Below, piece after piece: positions 19,049-28,332 of a stretch of DNA of 64,000 bases. The stretch is taken from the NCBI RefSeq assembly GCF_014656375.1, contig NZ_BNCH01000001.1, forward strand, positions 868,001 to 932,000, given 5' to 3'. The translations under genes were made by a program, and so were the position numbers. Below the pieces are notes generated by a model. The model made no database searches. It saw only the letters and a list, made by a program, of their open reading frames with translations, and had not been told where the DNA came from. This DNA is from Aliiroseovarius zhejiangensis. GTDB taxonomy: Bacteria > Pseudomonadota > Alphaproteobacteria > Rhodobacterales > Rhodobacteraceae. How positions within the stretch are numbered: the first letter of the stretch is position 1; every line of letters begins with the position of its first letter.

Positions 19049-19563
19049 GCGCCGCTGTGCCCCTTCTGATCTTCCCCGATACGACCTCTGTTCGCGGGGC
19101 TTCTGAGACCATAAGACGACCCGGGCACAGAACGCCAGTGTTGCTGCGACCGATCCGAAAGGTCGCGGCACCTCGGGGGCCCCTTGGGGCGACTCGCCTG
19201 TACAGTCCGTGCCCTGCACCGGATGCGCATGCCACGTCGGCGTTTTCACACCGTTTTCGGTCGCATCATTGGGCGAAAACCCGACCAGTCCCTGCCCCGG
19301 CTACCTTGATTGGCACAAGTCTGCCGATCGCGGACAGGTAAACAAGCATGGGATCGCCTATTCGCGCAGGGGTGGAGCAGACGACTCCACCTTTTTCGGT
19401 TTTCACCCTTTTTGGCCTGATCACTCACGGAGACCACCGGGCGAATTGGGGTGTGCTGTTTGGGCAATGCCGACAGCCCCCCATTCGTTTCCATTCCGGC
19501 CAAGGTGCATTGCCCAGTCGCGGCGTCGTGCCTGCTGCCCATCTCGTCCAAAACGGAGCGGAC
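19049..19563. other. 515-base divergent intergenic region with a leader terminator
   Basis: No gene is supported here. The only clear element is the terminator-like hairpin at 19371-19396 (annotated separately). Upstream extensions of both flanking frames run through it but lack domain content. It must hold the promoters of the phosphatase and of the secretion operon; I could not pick convincing -35/-10 boxes. Confidence 0.5.
19371..19396 (+). terminator. Terminator-like hairpin in the leader of the type I secretion operon
   Basis: A 7-bp perfect stem (GGTGGAG at 19371-19377 with CTCCACC at 19385-19391) and a seven-base loop is followed by TTTTT at 19392-19396. It reads toward the secretion genes and ends 167 bases before the ATG at 19564. 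No gene on the plus strand precedes it, so it either attenuates the leader transcript or ends a small RNA. Confidence 0.65.
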
Positions 19564-21303
19564 ATGACCGATCCTGACCAACAATCCCGCGAACTTGGCC
19601 AAAGGCTGGCCGGGTTTCGATCCGACCTTATCGGCGTTGCTGTCTTCAGTGCGGCGGTCAACCTTCTGATGCTGACCGGCCCACTATTCATGCTGCAAGT
19701 CTATGACCGGGTTCTGTCCAGCCGGTCGACAGCCACCTTGGTGGCCCTGTTTGGCCTGGTGGTTTTTCTGTACTCGTTGATGGGGTTTCTGGACCATGTA
19801 CGCGGGCGTGTTCTGGCGCGTGTTGGTGCGGGGTTTCAGGCGGCGCTGGACCGGCGGGTATTTGATGCCGTGCTGCGGCAGGCGGAAAATGTCGACCAGA
19901 GGGCGCGCCCGGCGACGGGGCTGCGCGATCTCAGCAGCATTCAGTCGCTGCTGGCCTCTCCGGCGCTTACCGCGCTGATCGACCTGCCCTGGGCACCAGC
20001 TTTCCTGGCCCTTCTGTTCATTTTCCACCCGATGATGGGGTGGTTCGCCCTGGCCGGAGGCACGGTTCTGTTCGTGCTGGCATTTGCCAGCCAACGCACT
20101 TCGAATACGGCCATGGCCGATGCCCGCCAGCACGCCGCCCGCGCCGACAGCCGCACCGCCGAGATGCGCAAATCCATCGAGACCATTCAGGGTCTTGGCA
20201 TGAAAGAGCCGCTGACCAATGACTGGAGCGAGGTGCGCACCAACGCGCTGCGCAGCCGCATCCTTGCCGCCGACAAGCGCGGACGGCTCGCGGCAACCAC
20301 CAAGGCGTTCCGGTTGCTGTTGCAATCCGGCATTCTGGCCCTTGGGGCCTGGCTGGTCCTGCGCGGTGAACTGACTGCGGGTGCAATGATTGCCGGCTCC
20401 ATCCTTCTGGGTCGGGCGCTGGCCCCGGTGGAACAGACCGTCGCACAATGGGGTGCGTTTCAGGCGGCCGCACAAGGCTGGCGGTCTTTGCGCAACATCC
20501 TGTCCACCACCCCGCCCCGCCCTTTGCCGATGCGCCTGCCCGCGCCGCAAAGCCGGATGGAGGTCAAGGGACTGGCCGTGGCCCCCGCAGGTGTGACCAA
20601 ACCGTTGCTGATGGGGGTCAGTTTCGATGTCCAGCCCGGCGAAGCTGTCGCAGTCATCGGGCCGAGCGCTGCGGGCAAATCAACCCTTGCCAAGGCGCTG
20701 ACCGGGGTCTGGCCGACGCGCGCCGGGGAAATCCGGCTGGGCGGGGCCGAGCTTCACCAATACGCCCCCGACCGGCTGGGACGCCTGTTGGGCTATCTGC
20801 CGCAGGACGTGGTTCTGTTCCCGGGGACGGTGGCCCAGAATGTCGCCAGGTTCGATCCCGACGCCGACCCGGACGACGTTGTCAAAGCTGCCCAGGCCGC
20901 CGGGGCGCATGACCTGATCCTGAGCCTTCCGAACGGCTATGACACGATGATCACCGACGCAGGCAGCCTTCTGTCCGGCGGTCAGCGTCAGCGTGTCGGG
21001 CTGGCACGCGCCTTGTTCGGCGATCCGGCGGTCCTGATCCTGGACGAACCGAACTCCAGCCTGGATGACAGCGGCGTCCGGTCACTGAACCGGGCGATTT
21101 CGGACGCCAAGGCCGCTGGCCGGGCGGTTCTGATCATCTCGCACCGGCCATCGGCGCTGGCGCAATGCGAACGTGTGTTGCTGATCGACAAGGGCAAGAT
21201 GCGCGCCTTCGGACCGCGTCAGGAAATCATGGACAAATTCGTCAGAAAAAGCCCGGCCGCCGTGCCGGTTCAACAGGAACGGAGGCTTGAACATGCCCAG
21301 TGA
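19564..21303 (+). CDS. Type I secretion ABC transporter (PrtD/HlyB-like permease-ATPase)
   Basis: A 579-residue fusion of a six-helix transmembrane domain (about 20-300) and an ABC ATPase domain (about 330-565). It lacks the N-terminal C39-like domain and so belongs to the PrtD/AprD group. Motifs are Walker A GPSAAGKST, signature LSGGQRQRVGLARAL, Walker B VLILDEPNSSLDD and H loop ISHRPSAL. The start at 19564 (MTDPDQQ) follows GGAG and removes about 70 non-conserved residues that stay open upstream. It exports unfolded RTX-type proteins with a C-terminal signal, together with the adaptor that overlaps its 3' end. No RTX substrate is next to it; the RTX protein at 58.4 kb is a candidate. Confidence 0.93.
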   Translation: MTDPDQQSRELGQRLAGFRSDLIGVAVFSAAVNLLMLTGPLFMLQVYDRVLSSRSTATLVALFGLVVFLYSLMGFLDHVRGRVLARVGAGFQAALDRRVFDAVLRQAENVDQRARPATGLRDLSSIQSLLASPALTALIDLPWAPAFLALLFIFHPMMGWFALAGGTVLFVLAFASQRTSNTAMADARQHAARADSRTAEMRKSIETIQGLGMKEPLTNDWSEVRTNALRSRILAADKRGRLAATTKAFRLLLQSGILALGAWLVLRGELTAGAMIAGSILLGRALAPVEQTVAQWGAFQAAAQGWRSLRNILSTTPPRPLPMRLPAPQSRMEVKGLAVAPAGVTKPLLMGVSFDVQPGEAVAVIGPSAAGKSTLAKALTGVWPTRAGEIRLGGAELHQYAPDRLGRLLGYLPQDVVLFPGTVAQNVARFDPDADPDDVVKAAQAAGAHDLILSLPNGYDTMITDAGSLLSGGQRQRVGLARALFGDPAVLILDEPNSSLDDSGVRSLNRAISDAKAAGRAVLIISHRPSALAQCERVLLIDKGKMRAFGPRQEIMDKFVRKSPAAVPVQQERRLEHAQ

Positions 21304-22588
21304 CTGGAACGCGAAACCCTATATCGCCCAAGGCATATGGGCATTGGTCATCGGATTGGGCGGCTTGATCGCCTGGGGAACCTATTCCACCATCAATGCA
21401 GCCGTCGTGGCGTCAGGCTATGTCGAGGTTGATCAGCGCAAGCAGGTGGTGCAACACCCCGATGGCGGTGTCGTCGCCGAGATCAACGTGCGCAACGGTG
21501 ATACAATCAAGGCGGGTGAAACGATCATCCTTCTAGATGACGCCGAGCTGCGGTCTGAACAGAACATCATCCGCCACGCCCTGTTTGAAGTGCAGGCCAA
21601 TATCGACCGTCTGTCTGCAGAAGCGGTTGAAGCCGCGCAGATCACCTTCCGCCCGGCGCTTGTGGCGGATGCAAAGGGCGAGCCGGACCTGCACGCCATC
21701 CTGGAGACTCAGCAGACACTGTTTGACACGCGCCGCAAGACACTGAGCCAGACAGACGACCAGTTGCGCGAACGGCGGGCGCAATCCGAAGCATCGATCG
21801 TGGGGCTGGAAAAACAACTGGCCGCCAACCGTGAGCAGGCCGAGTTGACCAAAAACAACCTGAAGACCTTTCAGGATCTGTTGAACAAGAACCTGACTGA
21901 ACGGTCGCAAGTGCTGGATCTTCAAAAGCAACTGGCCCAGATCAACGGCCTGACCGGCGAAACCGAGGCGCAAATCGCCGCCACGCGCAACGCGATCGCG
22001 GGATACGAGATCGAACGGCTGAAAGCGCGGTCAGAGCGGCAGGAAAGCGCACAGGAAGAGATCCGCAATCTGCAACCGCGCGAGGCAGAGTTGCAGGAGA
22101 AACTGCGGGCGGTCGAAACCCGCCTGTCCCGTCTGAACCTTACGGCCCCGGTCGACGGTGTGGTGTATGGCATGTCCGTCTTTACCGTCGGCTCTGTTGT
22201 CCCTGCCGGGGGCGAGGTAGCGGCGATCGTGCCAGACAACAGTCCCCTGATCGTGTCCGTGCAACTGGCCCCGACCGAAATTGACCGGATCACGGTCGGA
22301 CAGGACGCAGTGTTGAAGTTCCCGGCGTTCAACGCGCGCACGACACCCGAGGTTTCGGGACAGGTCAGCCTGATCTCGGCGGATGCGATCACCGATGAAA
22401 AGACCGGACAGAGGTATTTCGCAGGCGAAGTCGAGATTGACCCCGCGGCGTTTGACCTTCTGGGCGAGAACGAGATCATCCCCGGCATGCCGGTCGAGGC
22501 GTTCATCCAGACCGGTGCGCAAAGCCCGGCCTCCTATCTGTTGAAACCTTTCACGGATTATCTGGACCTGGCGTTCCGCGAGGAATGA
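21293..22588 (+). CDS. HlyD-family type I secretion adaptor
   Basis: A 431-residue membrane-fusion protein of the type I secretion class (PrtE/HlyD): a short cytoplasmic N terminus, one membrane helix (about 14-35, GIWALVIGLGGLIAWGTYSTI), a first lipoyl half, a long coiled coil (about 95-275, rich in Gln, Glu and Lys), the second lipoyl half (LNLTAPVDGVVYGMSVFTVG) and a C-terminal beta domain. ATG 21293 has GGAGG seven bases upstream and overlaps the ABC gene by 11 bases, so translation is coupled; a TTG at 21287 is less likely. It links the inner-membrane exporter to a TolC-like outer-membrane channel not encoded here. Confidence 0.92.
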   Translation: MPSDWNAKPYIAQGIWALVIGLGGLIAWGTYSTINAAVVASGYVEVDQRKQVVQHPDGGVVAEINVRNGDTIKAGETIILLDDAELRSEQNIIRHALFEVQANIDRLSAEAVEAAQITFRPALVADAKGEPDLHAILETQQTLFDTRRKTLSQTDDQLRERRAQSEASIVGLEKQLAANREQAELTKNNLKTFQDLLNKNLTERSQVLDLQKQLAQINGLTGETEAQIAATRNAIAGYEIERLKARSERQESAQEEIRNLQPREAELQEKLRAVETRLSRLNLTAPVDGVVYGMSVFTVGSVVPAGGEVAAIVPDNSPLIVSVQLAPTEIDRITVGQDAVLKFPAFNARTTPEVSGQVSLISADAITDEKTGQRYFAGEVEIDPAAFDLLGENEIIPGMPVEAFIQTGAQSPASYLLKPFTDYLDLAFREE

Positions 22589-22629
22589 AGGCGGGCGCGG
22601 ATGGGTGCAAACCCGCCGCACCTGCCCCG

Positions 22630-22659
22630 TTTGGCGACCGCTTGGTCGCGGTCGCCAAA
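22630..22659 (+). terminator. Strong hairpin after the type I secretion genes
   Basis: A 12-bp perfect stem (22630-22641 with 22648-22659) around a six-base loop lies 41 bases past the adaptor stop. The downstream bases are only moderately T-rich, so it may be a weak or Rho-assisted terminator, or may protect the message end. Confidence 0.6.
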
Positions 22660-22731
22660 TCTCAACTTCATCTAGACAGCCAAGTTCGGCCCGCCCTAAA
22701 GTCACAGGGCGCCTTCCAATTGGAGATTCCG

Positions 22732-23553
22732 ATGAAACCGATTTTCGCAACCGCCCTGATGTTCAGCTTGCTGGGGGCGACCTCCGCCCTTGCCGACAAC
22801 CATTGTGCCGATGGCAAGACCCTGACCCCTGATGTTCTGACCATCGCCACCGGCAATCCCGCCTATTATCCCTGGGTGATGGATGACGATCCTGCCAGCG
22901 GCGCCGGGTTCGAAGCAGCCGTGGCCTATGAGGTGGCCAAGCGCATGGGATTTGAAAAAGACGCCGTGGTCTGGACCCGCGCGACATTCGATCAGTCCAT
23001 CCAGCCGGGGGCGAAGGAATTTGACGTGAACCTGCAACAGTTCTCGATCACCGAAGATCGCGAAAAGGTGGTCGATTTCTCAGAGCCTTACTATTCCGCC
23101 GCCATGGCGGTTCTGGTGCGACAGCCAACGATTGACGGTGGCGCCACGGCCGACATCGAGTCGCTCAAGTCCCTGAAATGGGGTGTGATGGCAGGCACCA
23201 CGGCGCTGGAAACCGTGAACGCCGTGATCGCACCGCCCGACGCGCCGCTTCTTTATGATGACAATGTAAACGTGGTCGAGGCGATGAAAGCCAACCAGAT
23301 CGACGCGGCCTTGTTTGACCTTCCCACTGCGCTTTACCTTAGCGCCGTGACCTTGGATGATGGGGCGCTTCTGGGGCAATTCCCTGCCGATCGCAGTGAA
23401 AACCCGGACCAGTTCGGCATACTGATGGAAGAAGGCAGCCCGTTGAAAGCCTGTGTCGATGAGGCGCTGACCGCCATGAAAGAGGACGGCACCCTTGCCG
23501 CGATCGAAGCCGAGTGGCTGCAAGAAACCACCGGCGTTCCGCTGATCAAGTAA
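22732..23553 (+). CDS. Polar amino-acid ABC transporter, substrate-binding protein
   Basis: A 273-residue family 3 periplasmic binding protein. The signal peptide covers residues 1-22 (KPIFATALMFSLLGATSALA). The mature part shows the classical YPWVMDDDPASGAGFEAAVAYEVAKRMGF block, FDVNLQQFSITEDREKVVDFSEPYY, and GVMAGTT. These features indicate a polar amino acid or similar small ligand. The ATG at 22732 follows TGGAG and opens the signal peptide; the frame extends upstream but without signal-peptide character. It begins a three-gene importer operon. Confidence 0.92.
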   Translation: MKPIFATALMFSLLGATSALADNHCADGKTLTPDVLTIATGNPAYYPWVMDDDPASGAGFEAAVAYEVAKRMGFEKDAVVWTRATFDQSIQPGAKEFDVNLQQFSITEDREKVVDFSEPYYSAAMAVLVRQPTIDGGATADIESLKSLKWGVMAGTTALETVNAVIAPPDAPLLYDDNVNVVEAMKANQIDAALFDLPTALYLSAVTLDDGALLGQFPADRSENPDQFGILMEEGSPLKACVDEALTAMKEDGTLAAIEAEWLQETTGVPLIK

Positions 23554-23564
23554 CGACACGACCC

Positions 23565-24395
23565 ATGAAAACGGCAAGTGCGGGCCTTACGGCCCGCCAA
23601 ATCCATGAACGAAAGGCGCGACGCCGGTCGGTGATGATCGCAACGCTGTCCACAGTTGTCGTGGTCGGGCTGATCGTCATCTTCCTGCCGATGACACCGG
23701 GCTGGGACCGGGTGCGCAGCAGTTTCTTCGACGGCGAGATTCTGGCCAAGACCTTCCCGTCGCTTCTGTCTGCCTTTCGCTGGGATGTGGCCATTTTCCT
23801 GTGGTGTACTCCGGCCATTGCGATCCTTGGCCTGTTGATCGCGCTGTGTCGCGATGCCCGTGCACCCGCCCTGTTTCCCCTGCGCATCTTCGGGGTGCTC
23901 TACACCGACATTTTTCGCGGCGTGCCGGTGATCCTGATCGTTTTTCTGATCGGTTTCGGCGTGCCGGGCCTGGGCCTGCAACGCCCGTGGAACAGCCCCT
24001 ATATCTGGGGGTCTCTGGCGTTGATCCTGACCTATTCCGCCTATGTGGCCGAGATCTTTCGCGCAGGCATAGAAAGCATCCATGAAAGCCAGCGCGCCGC
24101 CGCCAAGTCACTGGGCCTGTCACATGCCGACATCATGCGCTATGTCGTGCTGCCGCAGGCCATCCGCCGGGTGGTGCCGGCCAATATGAACATGCTGGTT
24201 GCATTGCAAAAAGACGTCGCACTGCTGTCCTTCATTGGCCCGGTCGAACTCCTGCGGCAGGCTGGGGTGCACAAATCCCTTCTGGCAAACTTCACACCCT
24301 ATGTGGGGGCTGCAATCATCTTTCTGGCGGTCACGATCCCCGTGACCCGCTTTGCCGATTACCTGATCGCCAAACAGAACAAGGCGCGCAGCTGA
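23565..24395 (+). CDS. Polar amino-acid ABC transporter, permease
   Basis: A 276-residue His/Glu/Gln/Arg-type permease. A helix near residues 28-48 starts the membrane part; the EAA loop is seen as SQRAAAKSLGLSHADIMRYVVLPQAIRRVVP, whose core (AAAKSLGLS) docks to the ATPase. A single permease gene suggests a homodimeric pore. It follows the binding protein by 11 bases and its TGA overlaps the ATPase ATG (TGATG), so the last two genes are translationally coupled. Confidence 0.92.
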   Translation: MKTASAGLTARQIHERKARRRSVMIATLSTVVVVGLIVIFLPMTPGWDRVRSSFFDGEILAKTFPSLLSAFRWDVAIFLWCTPAIAILGLLIALCRDARAPALFPLRIFGVLYTDIFRGVPVILIVFLIGFGVPGLGLQRPWNSPYIWGSLALILTYSAYVAEIFRAGIESIHESQRAAAKSLGLSHADIMRYVVLPQAIRRVVPANMNMLVALQKDVALLSFIGPVELLRQAGVHKSLLANFTPYVGAAIIFLAVTIPVTRFADYLIAKQNKARS

Positions 24396-25123
24396 TGTCC
24401 GTGTTGCGCCTGTCAAATGTCACCAAGTCCTTCGGCGCGACCCAGGTGTTGCGCGGCATTGATCTTGAGGTCAACGAGGGTGAAATGATTTGCCTGATCG
24501 GCGCGTCAGGGTCCGGGAAATCCACCCTGCTGCGCACAATCAACCTGCTGGAGCCGATTGACGAAGGCGAAATCTGGTTCGATGGGCAGGACATTTCACT
24601 GCCCGATGTTGCCCCGCAACCCATCCGGCGCAAGATCGGACTGGTGTTTCAGAGCTTCAACCTGTTTCCACATATGACCGCCGTTGAAAACGTGCTGCTC
24701 GCGCCGTCGCGCGTGTTCAAACGGTCAAAGAAAGACCTGCTGCCCGAGGTGATGCAACTGTTTGAGCAGTTCAACCTGAAGGACCGGATGCAGGCCTATC
24801 CGGATCAGTTGTCAGGCGGCCAACAGCAACGCGTTGCCATCGTGCGCGCGCTGGCAATGCGGCCCCGCATCATGCTGTTTGACGAAGTGACATCGGCCTT
24901 GGACCCGGAACTGGTCAGTGAGGTGCTGGACACGCTCCTGAAGCTGAAGGCGCAGAACATGACAATGATCCTGGCCACCCATGAGATGGGGTTTGCCCGC
25001 GAAGCTGCCGACCGGGTCTGTGTGCTGGATGGGGGCAAGATCATCGAAACCGGCACCCCGGATCAGATCTTCAATGCCCCGCAAACGAAACGCGCGCAGG
25101 CATTCCTGGCCTCGGTTCTGTGA
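24395..25123 (+). CDS. Polar amino-acid ABC transporter, ATP-binding protein
   Basis: A 242-residue ATPase of the GlnQ/HisP class: Walker [11 protein letters not shown] loop FQSFNLFPHMTAVENV, signature LSGGQQQRVAIVRAL, Walker B IMLFDEVTSALDPELV and H loop LATHEMGFA. It overlaps the permease stop by one base. It drives uptake by the binding protein and permease encoded just upstream. A short GC hairpin (25127-25139) lies between its stop and the convergent gene. Confidence 0.94.
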   Translation: MSVLRLSNVTKSFGATQVLRGIDLEVNEGEMICLIGASGSGKSTLLRTINLLEPIDEGEIWFDGQDISLPDVAPQPIRRKIGLVFQSFNLFPHMTAVENVLLAPSRVFKRSKKDLLPEVMQLFEQFNLKDRMQAYPDQLSGGQQQRVAIVRALAMRPRIMLFDEVTSALDPELVSEVLDTLLKLKAQNMTMILATHEMGFAREAADRVCVLDGGKIIETGTPDQIFNAPQTKRAQAFLASVL

Positions 25124-25140
25124 CGAGCACCCACGGTGCG

Positions 25141-25761
25141 TTACCGTTCATTGGCGCCCTTTCCGGCCAGTATCTTGTTACGAAACCGGTCAATGCGGGC
25201 AAAACGCGTGGCTGACTTCTTCGCCGACGTCAGATTGATCACATAGCTCCTTTGCCGTCCGGGCGTCAGCGCGTCGAAGGCAGACGCCAGGTCGGGATCT
25301 GCCGCCAGAACCTCGACCAATTCGTCGGGCAGGTCAAAACTGGCTTCGGTTTTTCGGGGCAGAATGCCGGCTTCGGCATATGATGTCGCCTCGGCAAGAT
25401 AGGATCGGATCACCGGTGCCAAGGCCGTGACCTGTGTCGGATCGGTAAACCGGATCAGACAGGGGGTTTGGGTGTTCGGCCCCGGTTTTTCCAGAAGTTT
25501 CTCTGGGTCTTTCATCAACGCGGCGTTAAAGAATGTCAGGCGGAAATCACCGCGAAACGCGCCGATCAACGCGATGTTGCGATCCCCAAGCATATAGCAG
25601 GGATGCCCCCATTTCACGGTCTCGGACAGCCCGGCGCCCAGACATATGGCGCGCAGGTCGTGCAATCCGTCCGCCCAGATCCGGGTGGAGCAGTCAGGCG
25701 TGGCAAAACGCCCGCATCGCCCGCAGCCATCGACGAAATAGTCATCCACATCGGTGATCAT
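25141..25761 (-). CDS. YdeI/OmpD-associated-like protein with DUF1801 domain
   Basis: A 206-residue cytoplasmic protein. The N-terminal half (about 10-120) matches the DUF1801 fold (ETVKWGHPCYMLGDRNIALIGAF is its centre), and the C-terminal part (about 145-200) resembles the YdeI/OmpD-associated domain (FDALTPGRQRSYVINLTSAKK, with ATRFARIDRFRNKIL). YdeI homologues have been linked to stress tolerance but the biochemical role is unknown. The start at 25761 has AGGAGGGG upstream; a longer frame exists but its extra 28 residues look non-coding. It is convergent with the amino-acid transporter. Confidence 0.85.
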   Translation of the reverse strand: MITDVDDYFVDGCGRCGRFATPDCSTRIWADGLHDLRAICLGAGLSETVKWGHPCYMLGDRNIALIGAFRGDFRLTFFNAALMKDPEKLLEKPGPNTQTPCLIRFTDPTQVTALAPVIRSYLAEATSYAEAGILPRKTEASFDLPDELVEVLAADPDLASAFDALTPGRQRSYVINLTSAKKSATRFARIDRFRNKILAGKGANER

Positions 25762-25825
25762 CCCAGACCCCTCCTGGCCGACCCGCCCGGGTAAACGCTC
25801 ACGCTGCCGGCAAAAAACCTCCAGG

Positions 25826-26353
25826 CTACCCCAATTCCTTGACAATCGACTTGCGTGCCAGCGCGATCACGATCAGCGAAACACCGTTCGAAATCAACTC
25901 GATCGCCAGATAGACCCCCAGCACCACCGCCGCCGATTGCGGGAAGTTCGAGAAGATCATCAAGGCCAGAATGATGGACAGGGCGGCGGACGCAATCATG
26001 ATCCAGCGAAAGGGGCGAAATTCGGCCCGGAACGCCAGGATCAGCCGGAACAATCCGGCCATCATCAACATAATCGCTATTGTATAGGTCAGGGCCAGCA
26101 TACCTTGCAGCGGGTTCGCCAGCAGGCTGATCCCCAGCAGAAGAAACAGCACCCCGAGCAGAAGCAGCGACAGGCGCGCGCCCCAACCCTGATCGCGAAA
26201 CGCCGAAATCGCGACAATCAGACCGATCAGCACGAAAGACCAGCCGACAAGGATCTCGGCGGTCAACGACGCAGCCAGCGGATTGGCCAGTGCCAGAACC
26301 CCGCCGACAAGCGAAATGATCCCGGCGATCATCCAGAATATCCAATGTCGCAT
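25826..26353 (-). CDS. HdeD-family membrane protein
   Basis: A 175-residue integral membrane protein with about six hydrophobic helices and the DUF308 repeat pattern of HdeD, a protein linked to acid resistance at high cell density in Escherichia coli. Paired segments such as GVLALANPLAASLTAEILVGW and LLGISLLANPLQGMLALTY show the internal duplication. The start has AAAGGA upstream. It follows the phospholipase-D gene by 29 bases on the same strand and may be in one unit with it, which would point to an envelope-stress role. The function in this organism is inferred only from the family. Confidence 0.85.
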   Translation of the reverse strand: MRHWIFWMIAGIISLVGGVLALANPLAASLTAEILVGWSFVLIGLIVAISAFRDQGWGARLSLLLLGVLFLLLGISLLANPLQGMLALTYTIAIMLMMAGLFRLILAFRAEFRPFRWIMIASAALSIILALMIFSNFPQSAAVVLGVYLAIELISNGVSLIVIALARKSIVKELG

Positions 26354-26382
26354 AGCTTTATCCTTTCATGTTGAACTGATGG

Positions 26383-27933
26383 TCACAGAAGCCACTCGAT
26401 CGGCAGCACCCCCAAAACGAAGATCGCCATGCGCTGGAACAGCGTCGCGCCGGGTTCATCGTCGTGCAGGATCGTTTGCCCGTTTTCGGATGCCTCAACC
26501 CAGACCAGATCGCCATCCGCGGCAAGATCGGGCTGATAGCTGACAGCCCGCACCGGGCCATCGAACCCCGCACTGACTTGCCGCGCCAGGGTCGGGCTGT
26601 CGATCAGAAATCCCATTTCACAATTCAGAATGGCAGATCGTGGATCGAAGTTGAACGACCCGATGAAAACGCGCTGCTGGTCCAGCGCAAAGGTCTTGGC
26701 ATGCAGGCTGGCCCCTGACAAGCCGAAGGGCATGGTCTGCAGCGCCGCCTCCTGCGTCCCGCCGCCACGCAGCTTGAGCTCATAAAGCTCGACACCGGCC
26801 TGCAACAGCCTGGTCCGGTATTTCGTATAACCCGCATGAACCATCAGCACATCCGTGGTGTTCAGCGCATTTGTCAGAATGCGGACATCCTTGCCGTCGT
26901 TGGAAAGCCCGGTGAACCACTTGGTACCTTCGCGCCCCGGAACGAAATACGCCGATACAAGGTCAAGCCGGTCCTCGACCGTCCCCATGATGCTGCCCAG
27001 TCGCGTGATCATCAATTGCTCGCGCGTCGCCACACCCTGCCCCTTGACGGGATCATCCGCCACCAGTTGCACATCCGTCCATTCCAGTGCTGCGTTGCCT
27101 TGCGCAAACCTCTGGGCGCTGGCATCCGTCTGCGCCTGAAACACCTTTGCCTCATCACCACCTTGAACATCCGCAACTCGGGCGCTGAATGCCTCGATCT
27201 TGCCCGAACCGGCGATGATGGTCTCGACCCCGAAGACCGACGGGCTGTTCCAATAGGCGTCGAATACGCTGGCGGTATCGCCCACCACAGCTCCCACCGC
27301 CAGCACATCCATGTCGATATAGAAATTGTCGTCACCGACCTGAAAATACTCGTCCCCGATATTGCGGCCGCCGATAATCGCGGCAGACCCATCCACGATC
27401 AGCGATTTGTTGTGCATCCGTCGGTTCATGCGAAAAAAGTCAAAGGAATACCCCAGATGCTTCGGGTTTCGAATGGTGGACGGATTGAAAAGGCGAATCT
27501 GAAAATTGTCCTGGGCATTCAGCGCAGCCATGAACCCGTCCAGCCCCGGCACCCCGTTGTCATCCAGCAGCAACCGCACCCGGACCCCGCGCTGCGCGGC
27601 CTTGTGCAGCGCGTCGAGCATCAGAATACCGGACACGTCGTCATGCCAGATGTAGTATTGCGCATCAATCGACTGTTCGGCGGCGTTGATCAGGGCAAGC
27701 CGGCTGGCGATCGCGTCATGTCCGTTCTGAAGGGGCAGAACGCCGCTTTTGCCGGGATGAGCCGCACCGGCGCTGCTGACGCGCGCACCCAGCGCCGTAG
27801 ATGTATCGGGCGGCAAGGCGCGGCTGACAGGTCTGTCAGAGATATCCGGTAAAGGAAACACCAGCCGCGCAACGATGATGGCAATGCCCAGGACAAGGAC
27901 GATCTTGGCGGCACGAACTATGAAACGTTTCAT
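26383..27933 (-). CDS. Phospholipase D family protein (cardiolipin-synthase-like)
   Basis: A 516-residue protein with an N-terminal membrane helix or uncleaved signal (about 7-28) and two phospholipase-D catalytic motifs: MHNKSLIVDGSAAIIGGRN and LHAKTFALDQQRVFIGSFNFDPRS (HxKxxxxD with downstream GG/S residues). Two HKD motifs in one chain form a single active site that makes or hydrolyses phosphodiesters, as in ClsC/YmdC cardiolipin synthases. No upstream ribosome site is obvious, and the start at 27933 is chosen because it opens the membrane helix. It is followed by an HdeD-like gene on the same strand. Confidence 0.88.
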   Translation of the reverse strand: MKRFIVRAAKIVLVLGIAIIVARLVFPLPDISDRPVSRALPPDTSTALGARVSSAGAAHPGKSGVLPLQNGHDAIASRLALINAAEQSIDAQYYIWHDDVSGILMLDALHKAAQRGVRVRLLLDDNGVPGLDGFMAALNAQDNFQIRLFNPSTIRNPKHLGYSFDFFRMNRRMHNKSLIVDGSAAIIGGRNIGDEYFQVGDDNFYIDMDVLAVGAVVGDTASVFDAYWNSPSVFGVETIIAGSGKIEAFSARVADVQGGDEAKVFQAQTDASAQRFAQGNAALEWTDVQLVADDPVKGQGVATREQLMITRLGSIMGTVEDRLDLVSAYFVPGREGTKWFTGLSNDGKDVRILTNALNTTDVLMVHAGYTKYRTRLLQAGVELYELKLRGGGTQEAALQTMPFGLSGASLHAKTFALDQQRVFIGSFNFDPRSAILNCEMGFLIDSPTLARQVSAGFDGPVRAVSYQPDLAADGDLVWVEASENGQTILHDDEPGATLFQRMAIFVLGVLPIEWLL

Positions 27934-28332
27934 AGGGGAATGCTAGAAACACGGTTCGGGTCTGTATAGTCGAAATCTCGCGCAACCACCCACCCTTGAT
28001 CACGGATCTTGTTGCCGATGCTTTGCTTTTGTTCAGTCATCCGGGGCTCAAAAGGCGTGAAAAGCACGCGGGTTCAGAGGCCGCAATCGCCGTCACGAAA
28101 TGCGGACAACCTATGGCCGCAATGAAATCTTGTGGCCAGATCGGAGCGTTGATCACCAGCTTGGTGGCATGACCGCAGACAAAGGCGCATCTGCCCGGCT
28201 GTGAAGGTCGGTGTTTGGGTCAGGCTGCATGTCCGAAACATGAGCCCCCCGCGGCGTTCTGGACAAAGGGCTGACTCCAAAGCAATTCACGTCGATAAAG
28301 ATGCTCTGCCTGCCCCCATTTCGTTTTCCAGG
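27934..28332. other. 399-base intergenic region without recognised gene
   Basis: Short open frames occur on both strands but none has a ribosome site or recognisable sequence. It must contain the promoter of the phospholipase-D gene and the end of the flavoprotein transcript. No convincing terminator hairpin is visible. Confidence 0.4.

Noticed and set aside
22585-22731. Extended N terminus for the amino-acid binding protein
   Set aside because: The extra 49 residues cross the hairpin after the secretion genes and would bury the signal peptide.
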